DNA of 64,000 nt, taken from the NCBI RefSeq assembly GCF_003730015.1, contig NZ_RJTU01000079.1:49226-113225 (forward strand). Reading direction: 5' to 3'. Source of the DNA: Epilithonimonas hominis. GTDB taxonomy: Bacteria; Bacteroidota; Bacteroidia; Flavobacteriales; Weeksellaceae. Shown here one piece after another: positions 24,409-33,350 of the stretch. Numbering within the stretch: the first letter of the stretch is position 1; every line of letters starts with the position of its first letter. A model generated the notes under the pieces. The model was not told the origin of the DNA. It worked only from the letters and a program-made list of their open reading frames with translations, and searched no databases. A program made the translations under genes and the position numbers.

Positions 24409-25926
24409 ATGGCAACGAAGGCTCTTTTTAATACAGTGGTCAATTGGTTTATCCGTCAAAGGATAGATCAGATAGAACATTTTATAAAATTTCCTGTGGA
24501 AACTCAGGAAGGACTTTTGTTTTCACAGTTGTTCCATGCCGAGGAAACCGAGTATGGGCAGAAGTATGGCTTCAGTACCATTTCCAATTACCAGGATTTC
24601 CAGAGAAAAGTTCCAGTAGTTTGTTATGAAGATTTTGAACCGTATATAGAAAAGGCGAGACAAGGACAAAAAGATGTCATCTGGCCCGGTCAGATAAAGC
24701 AGTTTGCAAAATCTTCCGGAACTACCAATGCTAAAAGCAAATACATCCCTATTACCGCAGAAAGCTTGGAAGATTGTCACTATAAAGCTGGGAAAGATAT
24801 GGTATCCATTTATGTTAATAATCATCCTCAAAGTGAGCTTTTTCAGCATAAGAACCTAAGGCTGGGCGGCAGTGCGGAAACTTACCAAGATTTCAATACA
24901 AAATTTGGAGACCTTTCTGCGATTCTTATTGAGAATCTTCCGTTTTGGGTAGAAATCATCAATACGCCTAATAAAAAAATTTCTTTGATGTCCGAGTGGG
25001 AAAGTAAGATGAAGGCAATCATTACTGAGGTTAGGAATGAAGATGTAGGCAGCCTTACAGGTGTTCCAAGCTGGATGATGGTACTTTTGCAAAGAACATT
25101 GCAGGAAACCGGAAAACAAAACATCGGTGAGCTTTGGCCCAATCTGGAAGTGTTTTTTCACGGTGGTATCAGCTTCAAACCCTATAAAAATCAGTATAAG
25201 GAAATCATCGGAAAGAATATCCGGTATTATGAGATCTATAATGCGTCAGAAGGCTTTTTTGGCATTCAGGATCAGTCAGGTAGCGATGAGATGCTGCTGA
25301 TGCTCGATTATGGTATTTTCTACGAATTTATCCCGATGGATCAGTATTATGCCGGCCGCAGGGATGCTATTCCGATTTCTGAGGTTGAATTGGGTAAAAA
25401 CTATGCAGTTGTTATCAGTACCAATGGCGGTTTGTGGCGCTATCTTATTGGCGATACGGTTATGTTTACATCACTCCATCCTTACAGGATTAAGATTTCC
25501 GGCAGAACGAAACATTACATCAATGCGTTTGGCGAAGAATTGATGATCGACAATGTGGAAACAGCACTAAAAATAACGTGTGAAAACCTGGATGTAACCA
25601 TATCGGATTACACTGGTGCTCCCGTTTTTATGACCAACAGTTCAAAAGGCTGCCACGAGTGGGTCTTCGAATTTACTAGACAACCAGCCTGTCTTAATAC
25701 TTTTAGTGATATGTTTGACAGAACACTAAAAACGCTCAACTCTGATTATGAAGCTAAGCGTTACAATGATATCACACTGCGAAAACCAATAATCCATGTT
25801 GCAAGACCAAATCTTTTTTATGAGTGGATGGCAAGCCGCGGAAAATTAGGCGGACAAAACAAAGTTCCCAGACTCAGCAATGACCGTGCATATATAGATC
25901 CTTTGCTCAAGCTAAACGAGCTATAA
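24409..25926 (+). CDS. GH3 auxin-responsive-promoter family protein (acyl-adenylate-forming)
   Basis: A 505-aa bacterial member of the GH3 family, homologous to plant enzymes that adenylate a carboxylic acid and conjugate it to an amino acid. ATP/AMP-binding segments are FAKSSGTTNAKSKYIPIT (about residues 100-117), YNASEGFFGIQ (about 278) and the later strand LWRYLIGDTVMFTS with KISGRTKHYINAFGEELM (about 365-385). The order matches the ANL-like fold. GH3 homologues are widespread in Bacteroidota, but the natural substrate is not known to me. It seems monocistronic and converges with recN. Confidence 0.9.
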   Translation: MATKALFNTVVNWFIRQRIDQIEHFIKFPVETQEGLLFSQLFHAEETEYGQKYGFSTISNYQDFQRKVPVVCYEDFEPYIEKARQGQKDVIWPGQIKQFAKSSGTTNAKSKYIPITAESLEDCHYKAGKDMVSIYVNNHPQSELFQHKNLRLGGSAETYQDFNTKFGDLSAILIENLPFWVEIINTPNKKISLMSEWESKMKAIITEVRNEDVGSLTGVPSWMMVLLQRTLQETGKQNIGELWPNLEVFFHGGISFKPYKNQYKEIIGKNIRYYEIYNASEGFFGIQDQSGSDEMLLMLDYGIFYEFIPMDQYYAGRRDAIPISEVELGKNYAVVISTNGGLWRYLIGDTVMFTSLHPYRIKISGRTKHYINAFGEELMIDNVETALKITCENLDVTISDYTGAPVFMTNSSKGCHEWVFEFTRQPACLNTFSDMFDRTLKTLNSDYEAKRYNDITLRKPIIHVARPNLFYEWMASRGKLGGQNKVPRLSNDRAYIDPLLKLNEL

Positions 25927-25994
25927 TGTACGTTTTGAAGTTTCTGAAACCGTAATGTATTTCATCATCGTTACTGGTGATGACCTAAATATTT

Positions 25995-27647
25995 TTAATG
26001 ATTAATTAGCTCTTTAGCCTGTGAAATAGCGGCGTCGGTAATTTTAGATCCGGAAATAAGCTGGGCAATTTCATTGAGTTTCTCCTCATCAGAAAGTTTC
26101 ACAATGGTCGTCTTTGTTATACCATTTTCGTCATATTTAACAACCTTATAATTCTCATTTCCTTTTGCAGCCACCTGGGCAAGATGCGTAATCACGATGA
26201 GCTGAAGATCATTGGCCATTAGCTGCATCAGTTTTCCCATTTCTTCGGCAATTCTACCGGAAACACCAGTGTCAATCTCATCAAGAATTAAAGTTGGCAA
26301 AGCATTATTTTCAGCCATTATTTTTTTGATGGCGAGCATTACCCTGGATCTTTCTCCACCGGAAACAGCACTCTGGATCGGTTTCAGCGGAAATCCGGAA
26401 TTAGCCTGAAATAATATCTGAATAGCATTTTTTCCAAACGTGTTAAATTGTGAAGAATCTGTGATATCGATTTTAAGAGTCGCTTTCTCCAGACCAAGTT
26501 TATGGAAAATTTCTTTAGCCTTATTTTCAAGATCGGAAGAATGTTTCAGTCGGCTTTCAGTCAGTTTTTTGCTCAGGTTTTGTAACTGAATTTCTGCTTT
26601 GCCGATCAGTTTTTCTTTTTCGTGAATCAGATTTTCTACATCTTCCAGAGAGTTTTGGCTGGCGGCCAACTCTTCTCGGATGGCTATAAGTCCTTGGATA
26701 TCATCTGTCTGATGTTTCAGAAACAAAGCATTGATTCTGTTGATGGAGCTAATAAGCTGCTGAAGTAATGCCGGATTGATATCAAGATTTTCCGCTCTGT
26801 CTTCCAGCTCTGCATTGATGTCTTTGATTTCTAGATAAGAAGCTTCCAGCCTTTGGCTCAACTCTTCATAATCAGATGAAAGCTCGGAAAGTTTAGAGAT
26901 TTTATTTAGGATATCGAAAAGTCCTGGTAAGATTCCAAACTCTTCGGCATTAAGTTTTGATAACGATTGTGAAAGCTGCTCGCTGATCTGGTCTGCATTT
27001 TCCTGTATGCTCAGCTGATTTTGTAAGTCAGAGAAATCAATCTGATCCAGATTGGCTTCTTCCAATTCTGTTAGAAGAAAGTTTTTATAATCGGATTCTT
27101 TATTGCTTTCGGACAGTGTTTTCTTTAACTGATCTATATCTTTTTTTGCTTTCAAGTATTCATTAAAGACACTTTGATAGTCGGAGAGCAAACTGCTGTT
27201 TTTTGCCAGTCCGTCCAAGATTCCAAACTGAAAAGATTCGGTGAAAAGATCCGAGGTTTCAAATTGAGAATGGATGTCAATAAGCCTAGACGACAATTCT
27301 TTCAGAATGTCCAAAGTTACAGGAACATCATTGATAAAAGCACGCGATTTTCCACCCGGAGCTATTTCTCTGCGGATAATGGTTTGTGGTTCAAAATCCA
27401 AATCATTGTTATCAAAAAAAGATCTGAAACTATCGTCAATGCAGAATTCGGTTTCCACAATACTTTTTGAATCGGCTTTGGCAAATGATTTCGCATCGGC
27501 TCTTTCCCCCATTATCAGACGGAGTGCACCGAGAATAATGGATTTCCCGGCACCTGTCTCACCTGTAATCACCTGAAGTCCAGTCTTGAGATCAATTTCC
27601 AGCCTGTCAATAAGCGCAAAATTCTGAATAAAAATTCTTGAAAGCAT
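25995..27647 (-). CDS. recN: DNA repair protein RecN
   Basis: SMC-like ATPase acting early in double-strand break repair; 550 aa. Walker A GETGAGKS is at residues 29-36. Long coiled-coil arms follow (about 150-370, rich in Leu/Glu/Gln). The C-terminal ATPase part has AVSGGERSRVMLAIK (signature) and LILDEIDTGVSG (Walker B), ending LIVITHLAQVAA. It is the last gene of the rpoZ-coaBC-porD-recN unit, 35 bases after the PorD/DUF4835 gene. Confidence 0.96.
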   Translation of the reverse strand: MLSRIFIQNFALIDRLEIDLKTGLQVITGETGAGKSIILGALRLIMGERADAKSFAKADSKSIVETEFCIDDSFRSFFDNNDLDFEPQTIIRREIAPGGKSRAFINDVPVTLDILKELSSRLIDIHSQFETSDLFTESFQFGILDGLAKNSSLLSDYQSVFNEYLKAKKDIDQLKKTLSESNKESDYKNFLLTELEEANLDQIDFSDLQNQLSIQENADQISEQLSQSLSKLNAEEFGILPGLFDILNKISKLSELSSDYEELSQRLEASYLEIKDINAELEDRAENLDINPALLQQLISSINRINALFLKHQTDDIQGLIAIREELAASQNSLEDVENLIHEKEKLIGKAEIQLQNLSKKLTESRLKHSSDLENKAKEIFHKLGLEKATLKIDITDSSQFNTFGKNAIQILFQANSGFPLKPIQSAVSGGERSRVMLAIKKIMAENNALPTLILDEIDTGVSGRIAEEMGKLMQLMANDLQLIVITHLAQVAAKGNENYKVVKYDENGITKTTIVKLSDEEKLNEIAQLISGSKITDAAISQAKELINH

Positions 27648-27682
27648 TTCTTAATTATTAATAGTCAATTTTTAATTAATAA

Positions 27683-28588
27683 TTATTTCCACTTATCCCA
27701 TTTGGTGTCAATATCCTTTGGAGAGAATACACTCATCAGAGATTTCAGCTCGCTGATATTTACCGAAGTATTTGGCCCTGAATTAAATATGTTAAATATT
27801 TCGGTGCTTTTTGTTTCCATGAAAACAGAAAATGGATAGTTCATCTGGAAATTGTTTTCATAGAATTTCAATTGCATTAGAGATTCTGCAATGGTTTTCT
27901 TTGCAGGATTCTGATCTTGTCTTGCAAGATTGTCGAGGCCGGCTCTGTGATAGCTGTAATACACTGTTCGGAGTGTAGATGTATTTTCATTCTGTAGACC
28001 TGATATCAGCGCACCTCTGTTTCTTTGGCTCTCCACAGCATTCCATCCGCTATAATTCTGATTCTGGGAATTTTGTGCTATTTTAAAAGCCTTGTCAAAC
28101 CAAGTCTGTCCGCCTTTCAGCTGAAAACTGTCTGCGTCGTATCCAAGAATCAGATATACATAAAAACTCACAACATCAATGAGGTTTTTCCCGGAAAACT
28201 GCCTTTCATTGAAAACCAGATTTTCATTTTCATTATACTCGAAGGTGAAATTGGTATCGTTGATGTTCATCAGTGGTGTTTCGTACTGAGAATTGAAAAC
28301 AGGACGCGTAGCCTGAACTACAATCGATCCTTTGAAGCTGTTGTTAGTGGGCCTTTCGGAAATCACTACAGCAAAATTGCATTTGATCTTTTCGAAGTTC
28401 TGAAGTTTTTTTCCTGTCCAGCTTGTATTATTAATGAAATCTCTTAATGACTTTTCCAGTATTCTAAAAACCTGTGTGTTACTTCCTGCAATCTGTTGGT
28501 TGTTAATCTGTACGTTTGCCAAAAGTTCTTGGGAATAAATACTTTGGCAGAAAAGCATTGCAAAGAATATGTAAAGTGATTTTTTCAT
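27683..28588 (-). CDS. porD: DUF4835 family protein (PorD-like, T9SS-associated)
   Basis: A 301-aa secreted protein with signal peptide MKKSLYIFFAMLFCQSIYSQ; an alternative ATG two codons upstream exists. It has the DUF4835 pattern: ELLANVQINNQQIAGSNTQV at the mature N-terminus, then LEKSLRDFINNTSW, FEKIKCNFAVVISER, VVSFYVYLILGYDADSFQLKGG (about residues 140-161) and a C-terminal CLP-like segment with KDIDTKWDKWK. This family includes PorD, reported as needed for type IX secretion in Porphyromonas. The order coaBC-DUF4835-recN is typical of Flavobacteriia. The exact molecular role is unknown. Confidence 0.88.
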   Translation of the reverse strand: MKKSLYIFFAMLFCQSIYSQELLANVQINNQQIAGSNTQVFRILEKSLRDFINNTSWTGKKLQNFEKIKCNFAVVISERPTNNSFKGSIVVQATRPVFNSQYETPLMNINDTNFTFEYNENENLVFNERQFSGKNLIDVVSFYVYLILGYDADSFQLKGGQTWFDKAFKIAQNSQNQNYSGWNAVESQRNRGALISGLQNENTSTLRTVYYSYHRAGLDNLARQDQNPAKKTIAESLMQLKFYENNFQMNYPFSVFMETKSTEIFNIFNSGPNTSVNISELKSLMSVFSPKDIDTKWDKWK

Positions 28589-28678
28589 TCGCATAAAAAG
28601 TGTTTGTAAAAATAAGGATTCTTTCCTAAAGATTATGATTCAAAAGGATAAAATGATAACGTAAAAGGTTCTGATTTG

Positions 28679-29872
28679 TTACAATTTCTGCGCAATAAAG
28701 TTCAGAATGTCGCGGGCAACTTCTTCTTTTGATTTTAATGTAAAAGACTGTTCTTCAGTGGGGGTAAATATTTTGATTTTATTGGTAGCATTTGCAAAGC
28801 CTGCACCTTCGTCCCGAAGAGAGTTTAGGACAATCATATCCAAGTTTTTTTTGACAAGTTTTCCTTTGGCGTTTTCTTCTTCATGTTGAGTTTCCAAGGC
28901 AAAACCTACCAGGAACTGATGGGTCTTTTTCTCACCCATCGTTCTCAGAATATCTTTATTTTTGATCAGTTCTATCGTGAGTTCATCATCATTCTTTTTT
29001 ATTTTTTCTGTTGCTTTTACTTTTGGTGTATAATCTGCCACGGCGGCGCTCATTATAGCAATATCCGTATTTTCATAATGTTTGAAAACTTCATCAAACA
29101 TTTCCTGGGCAGATGTTACTCTGTAAACGTCAATGTTTTTGTCATCGGTTTTCTGAGAAGAAGGTCCAGATATTAAAGTGACTTCGGCACCTCTTTTCGC
29201 TGCTTCTTTTGCAAGATCAAAGCCCATTTTGCCTGAGGAATGATTCCCGATGAATCTTACAGGGTCAATATTTTCAAAAGTCGGACCTGCTGTAATCAGG
29301 ATTTTTTTTCCTGCAAATGCCGCATCTGTATCGGTAAACTCATTGCCAACAGTTCTGAAAATGGTTTCCGGCTCAGCCAATCTGCCTTGGCCAATCAGTC
29401 CGCTTGCGAGTTCGCCATATTCCGCTGGAATGATTTTGTGTCCAAAACTTTCTATAATATTCAGATTTCGGGTAACCGCAGGATGAGCATACATATCAAG
29501 ATCCATCGCTGGAGCAATGATAACAGGACATTTTGCAGACATGTAAACCGCCATCAGGAAATTGTCACAGATTCCATTGGCTATTTTTGCCAGAGTATTA
29601 GCTGTGCAAGGCGCTATCAGCATCACATCAGCCCAGAGTGCCAATTCGACGTGGTTATTCCACGTTTTGTTTTCGTCATAAAAATCAGTATAAACCTTAT
29701 TCCTGCTAAGGGTGGACAAAGTAAGTGGCGAGACGAAGTCTTCCGTGGGTTTGGTCATTACAATCCTCACTTCCGCTCCAGCTTTTACGAAATCTCTTAC
29801 CAGATAATTGATTTTATAGGCTGCAATTCCGCCGGTGATCCCCATAATGATCTTTTTGTTCTCCAAGCTCAT
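28679..29872 (-). CDS. coaBC: Bifunctional phosphopantothenoylcysteine decarboxylase/synthetase CoaBC
   Basis: Converts 4'-phosphopantothenate to phosphopantetheine in coenzyme A synthesis; 397 aa from the ATG giving MSLENKKIIMGITGGIAAYK. A longer frame starting 16 codons upstream looks non-native. The N-terminal flavin decarboxylase CoaC has WADVMLIAPCTANTLAKIANGICDN and PVIIAPAMDLDMY. The C-terminal CTP-dependent CoaB has ILITAGPTFENIDPVRFIGN and MSAAVADYTPK. The pathway's kinase (coaX) is also in this window at 41.1 kb. A weak box TACTTTCG lies upstream, beyond a terminator that separates it from rpoZ. Confidence 0.95.
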   Translation of the reverse strand: MSLENKKIIMGITGGIAAYKINYLVRDFVKAGAEVRIVMTKPTEDFVSPLTLSTLSRNKVYTDFYDENKTWNNHVELALWADVMLIAPCTANTLAKIANGICDNFLMAVYMSAKCPVIIAPAMDLDMYAHPAVTRNLNIIESFGHKIIPAEYGELASGLIGQGRLAEPETIFRTVGNEFTDTDAAFAGKKILITAGPTFENIDPVRFIGNHSSGKMGFDLAKEAAKRGAEVTLISGPSSQKTDDKNIDVYRVTSAQEMFDEVFKHYENTDIAIMSAAVADYTPKVKATEKIKKNDDELTIELIKNKDILRTMGEKKTHQFLVGFALETQHEEENAKGKLVKKNLDMIVLNSLRDEGAGFANATNKIKIFTPTEEQSFTLKSKEEVARDILNFIAQKL

Positions 29873-29915
29873 TTTGCTTCTGATATTTATCAACGAAAGT
29901 ATTAATAATTTTACT

Positions 29916-29947
29916 AACAAAAAAACCGTTTCAAGATGAAACGGTTT
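29916..29947 (-). terminator. Terminator between rpoZ and coaBC
   Basis: Read on the minus strand: AAACCGTTTC, loop ATCTT, GAAACGGTTT, then a T run (plus-strand A's at 29919-29925). It is a perfect 10-base stem located just after rpoZ, so coaBC is reached only by read-through or from its own promoter. Confidence 0.88.
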
Positions 29948-29965
29948 GTATTATGAATTGAAAAC

Positions 29966-30289
29966 TTATTTCTTTTCTTCAGTTTTTCTGAAATAGATTT
30001 CATCATCCAGCCATTCTTTGATCGCAATAGATGTTGGCTTAGGAAGTTTTTCGTAATGTTTAGAGATTTCTATTTGCTCTCTGTTTTCGAACACTTCTTC
30101 CAAAGTAGAGTTGTGGACAGCAAATTCATCCAATTTACTGTGCAATTCCGAACGGATTTCAGCATTGATTTGCTCCGCTCTTTTGCCCATAATGACAATC
30201 GCTTCGTAGATACTGCCTACTTTTTCTTCGATTTTATCTTTGTCGTAAGTGATGGTGCTTACTTCTGCCTTTGTATCTTTAACACTCAT
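29966..30289 (-). CDS. rpoZ: RNA polymerase omega-like subunit (RpoZ/Rpb6 family)
   Basis: A small protein of 107 aa, starting MSVKDTKAEVSTITYDKDK. The upstream in-frame ATG eight codons earlier would be an extension into the leader. Bacteroidota omega has little similarity to E. coli RpoZ. The helical core KVGSIYEAIVIMGKRAEQINAEIRSELHSK (quoted as a region, residues about 28-57) matches the omega/Rpb6 pattern of YEA..i...RA.qI. It would stabilise the beta' subunit. Gene order rpoZ-coaBC-DUF4835-recN downstream of bamD is typical for the group. It has its own promoter and terminator. Confidence 0.88.
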   Translation of the reverse strand: MSVKDTKAEVSTITYDKDKIEEKVGSIYEAIVIMGKRAEQINAEIRSELHSKLDEFAVHNSTLEEVFENREQIEISKHYEKLPKPTSIAIKEWLDDEIYFRKTEEKK

Positions 30290-30310
30290 GGGTGAAAATT
30301 TTTGAGATTG

Positions 30311-30318
30311 CAAATATA
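30311..30318 (-). promoter_or_regulatory. -7 box of rpoZ
   Basis: The minus strand reads TATATTTG followed by C, an exact consensus, 21 bases upstream of the rpoZ ATG. It lies immediately after the bamD stop codon. Confidence 0.62.
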
Positions 30319-30322
30319 GTAA

Positions 30323-31315
30323 TTATCTTTTAAACTTGAAAGTGGCCTGAGGCTCAGAAGAGTTAATCTTCGCACTGTCTCTTCTGGTTTGTTCTGCGGC
30401 TTTTTCCATATCACGCTGATTTTTTTCCTGAGCTATTTCCTTTTTTTCATTTTGCTCAGCCTGAGCATTTTTTGTTTTTGCTTCATATTCTGCCTTTCTT
30501 TTTTCTACTTCTACTTGTAATTTTGCAAATTTTTCTTTTTCTACTTCAAGTTTATTGTAGATATCATCTGCAGATTTTGAATATTCTGAATCTGGCAATT
30601 CTGTAATAACTCTTTTTGCATAAGCAGCTGCCGCATCCAGACGTTCTTTTTTGAGATCATAAACCGAATTAAGAGCCAGCTCATATTTCGACTTCATTAT
30701 GATATCATAGATTTTCGGTCTTAATTTAGTTGCCGGAAAATCCTCAAGAACATTTTCAAAAGCTACTGTTGCAGCTTTATATTCTCCCATTTTATAATAT
30801 TGTCTTGCATTTTCAAATGCTTTGAACTCCAACTTGTAACTCAGTTCATCAATCATCTGATTAATGTTTTTCGAACGCTCGGAATCCGGATATTCATTGA
30901 TAAAATTCTGAAGTTCTGTAATGGCAGATTCCGTATTGCTCTGATCCAGATTGTAATCTAAAGATCCTTCATAATAGCAAAGTGCGGAAAAATATGCAGC
31001 TTCTTCTTTTCTCGGATCTTGAGGGAAACTGATGGCGAAGTTCTTAAATTGGTTTGCAGCTAATCTGTAATTTTTGTCATAATAATTAGCATAAGCAGAA
31101 TTAAAGACAACATTGGGCGCATCATCCGTCCCGGCTACTAAATTTGGCAATCTATCATATAAAGCAAGTGCGTCGCTCCATTTCTTTTTCGCAAATTTTT
31201 CATTGGCTACCTTCAGGATAAAATCCTTATCGGCACTTTTCATCGCCCTATCCATTTCTGTCTTGCAGGAAAGCAACACCACCGACAGCATCAGCAAACT
31301 AATATATTTCTTCAT
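30323..31315 (-). CDS. bamD: Outer membrane assembly lipoprotein BamD
   Basis: Periplasmic TPR lipoprotein of the BAM complex that folds outer-membrane beta-barrels; 330 aa. The lipoprotein signal MKKYISLLMLSVVLLSC puts the lipidated Cys at position 17. TPR-like repeats run over about residues 35-260 (WSDALALYDRLP, NYRLAANQFKNFAISFPQDP, YKAATVAFENVLEDFPAT). The charged C-terminus (about 255-330) is a Lys/Glu-rich coiled-coil-like tail that is longer than in E. coli BamD. It is upstream of rpoZ on the same strand. Confidence 0.93.
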   Translation of the reverse strand: MKKYISLLMLSVVLLSCKTEMDRAMKSADKDFILKVANEKFAKKKWSDALALYDRLPNLVAGTDDAPNVVFNSAYANYYDKNYRLAANQFKNFAISFPQDPRKEEAAYFSALCYYEGSLDYNLDQSNTESAITELQNFINEYPDSERSKNINQMIDELSYKLEFKAFENARQYYKMGEYKAATVAFENVLEDFPATKLRPKIYDIIMKSKYELALNSVYDLKKERLDAAAAYAKRVITELPDSEYSKSADDIYNKLEVEKEKFAKLQVEVEKRKAEYEAKTKNAQAEQNEKKEIAQEKNQRDMEKAAEQTRRDSAKINSSEPQATFKFKR

Positions 31316-31362
31316 AACGATTGTCAGAATATTCTTAACAGTTGAATATTATTAATAATCTG

Positions 31363-31370
31363 CAAAAATA
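31363..31370 (-). promoter_or_regulatory. -7 box of bamD
   Basis: The minus strand reads TATTTTTG followed by C, an exact TAnnTTTG, about 47 bases upstream of the bamD ATG. Confidence 0.55.
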
Positions 31371-31517
31371 AAACTTTTTTCATCAATCTCTTTTTTTTAT
31401 GAAAGATTAACGTTTGTCTGTGACAAATGTGAGTTTTATGTTATGAGGGCAAAATATTTTTTTGTCGGCAATCATCTAACATCTAACATCCAGCGCCCAA
31501 CTTCTTGCAAAAAAATG

Positions 31518-31525
31518 TATTTTTG
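31518..31525 (+). promoter_or_regulatory. -7 box of lepA
   Basis: TATTTTTG followed by C, exact TAnnTTTG, 19 bases before the chosen lepA ATG. It lies just after a stretch of ATCTAACATCTAACATCCAG word repeats (31470-31500). Confidence 0.6.
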
Positions 31526-31544
31526 CAAATTACAAGAATTATCA

Positions 31545-33341
31545 ATGAAGAATATTAGGAATTTCTGCATCATTGCGCATATCGACCACGGTAAGAGCAC
31601 GTTGGCAGATCGTCTTTTAGAATATACAAACACTGTTAGTCAAAGGGAATTGCAATCGCAAACCTTAGACGATATGGATCTTGAGAAAGAACGAGGAATC
31701 ACCATCAAGTCTCACGCGATCCAGATGGATTACGAATATAAAGGAGAAAAATTTGTTCTTAATCTAATCGATACACCAGGACACGTAGACTTTTCTTATG
31801 AAGTTTCCCGTTCTATTGCGGCTTGCGAAGGTGCGCTTTTGATTGTGGATGCTGCTCAAAGTATTCAGGCACAAACAATAAGTAATTTGTATCTGGCGTT
31901 GGAAAATGATTTAACAATTATTCCAATTCTGAATAAAATCGACTTGCCTTCAGCAAACCCAGAAGAAGTGACCGACGAAATTATGAATCTAATCGGTTGC
32001 GAATATGAAGATGTTTTGAGAGTGTCTGGTAAAACAGGAGAAGGTGTTCATCATTTATTGGAACAAATTGTTGAAAGAATTCCGGCACCGGTTGGTGATC
32101 CAGATGCGCCGCTTCAAGCTTTGATTTTTGACTCTGTTTACAATCCGTTCAGAGGAATTGAAGCATATTTCAAAGTGGTGAACGGAAGCATTTCTAAAAA
32201 CGAAAAAATCAAATTTTTCGCCACTGGAAAGGAATATGGAGCCGATGAAGTGGGAACACTGAAACTCAAACAGGTTCCAAAGAAAACCATCGGATGTGGT
32301 GACGTAGGTTATCTGGTTTCGGGAATCAAAGATGCCAGGGAAGTTAAAGTTGGTGATACGATTACTTCATTTGAAAAACCTGCAGCAGGACCGATTGAAG
32401 GTTTTGAAGAAGTAAAACCAATGGTTTTCGCAGGAATTTATCCTATCGATTCAGAAGATTTTGAAGAGTTGAGATTCTCTCTTGAAAAATTAAGATTAAA
32501 TGATGCTTCTTTGGTTTTCGAGCCGGAAAGTTCTGCTGCACTTGGTTTTGGTTTCCGATGCGGATTCTTAGGGATGTTGCATATGGAAATTGTTCAGGAA
32601 CGTTTGGATAGAGAATTCAATATGAACGTGATTACCACGGTTCCCAACGTATCTTATTTTGGATATTCTAAAAAAGAACCAGAAGTTCCAATCTTGATCA
32701 ATAACCCATCAGAAATGATGGATCCATCCATAATGGATCGCGTAGAAGAACCTTTTATCAAAGCCTCTATCATCACAAAATCTGATTTTGTAGGAGCTGT
32801 GATGACACTTTGTATAGAGAAACGAGGCGAAATTGTTAACCAAAGTTATCTGACTTCCGAAAGAGTAGAATTGATTTTCAATATGCCTTTGGCTGAGGTT
32901 GTTTTCGATTTTTATGACAGATTGAAATCTATTTCCAAAGGTTATGCGTCTTTTGATTATCATCCAATTGGTTTCCGAGCTTCTAAGTTGGTGAAAATGG
33001 ATATCTTGATTAATGGCGATATGGTAGATGCTTTATCTTCATTAATTCACGATTCCAACGCATATCACATCGGTAAAAAAATGTGTGAAAAACTTCGTGA
33101 ACTGATTCCGAGACAACAGTTTGATATTGCAGTTCAGGCCGCTCTTGGAACAAAAGTAATTGCTAGAGAAACCATCAAAGCTTTAAGAAAAGACGTTACC
33201 GCAAAATGTTACGGAGGTGATATTTCCAGAAAACGTAAACTTCTTGAAAAGCAAAAAGAAGGAAAGAAAAAGATGAAACAAATTGGTAGAGTAGAAGTCC
33301 CTCAATCCGCATTTATGGCGGTTTTGAAGCTAAACGATTAA
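31545..33341 (+). CDS. lepA: Elongation factor 4 (LepA)
   Basis: Ribosome-back-translocating GTPase; 598 aa from ATG 31545 ([20 protein letters not shown]). The longer frame starting at 31443 would run through the promoter and the repeat-rich leader, so it is rejected. G-domain motifs: AHIDHGKST (G1), DTPGHVDF (G3), [11 protein letters not shown] (G4). The EF-4-specific C-terminal domain includes [22 protein letters not shown] and [20 protein letters not shown] near the end. It is cytoplasmic. Confidence 0.97.
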   Translation: MKNIRNFCIIAHIDHGKSTLADRLLEYTNTVSQRELQSQTLDDMDLEKERGITIKSHAIQMDYEYKGEKFVLNLIDTPGHVDFSYEVSRSIAACEGALLIVDAAQSIQAQTISNLYLALENDLTIIPILNKIDLPSANPEEVTDEIMNLIGCEYEDVLRVSGKTGEGVHHLLEQIVERIPAPVGDPDAPLQALIFDSVYNPFRGIEAYFKVVNGSISKNEKIKFFATGKEYGADEVGTLKLKQVPKKTIGCGDVGYLVSGIKDAREVKVGDTITSFEKPAAGPIEGFEEVKPMVFAGIYPIDSEDFEELRFSLEKLRLNDASLVFEPESSAALGFGFRCGFLGMLHMEIVQERLDREFNMNVITTVPNVSYFGYSKKEPEVPILINNPSEMMDPSIMDRVEEPFIKASIITKSDFVGAVMTLCIEKRGEIVNQSYLTSERVELIFNMPLAEVVFDFYDRLKSISKGYASFDYHPIGFRASKLVKMDILINGDMVDALSSLIHDSNAYHIGKKMCEKLRELIPRQQFDIAVQAALGTKVIARETIKALRKDVTAKCYGGDISRKRKLLEKQKEGKKKMKQIGRVEVPQSAFMAVLKLND

Positions 33342-33350
33342 TCTATCTCT

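Noticed and set aside
25955..25990. Hairpin between the GH3-family gene and recN as a terminator
   Set aside because: CATCATC and GTGATG can pair, but there is no good T run on either strand close to the stem.
29240..29905. 221-aa open frame on the plus strand opposite coaBC
   Set aside because: coaBC is certain from its motifs; the opposite frame has no promoter, signal or family pattern.
31443..31544. 34-codon upstream extension of lepA
   Set aside because: It includes the promoter box and repeated ATCTAAC words; the conserved EF-4 N-terminus begins at 31545.
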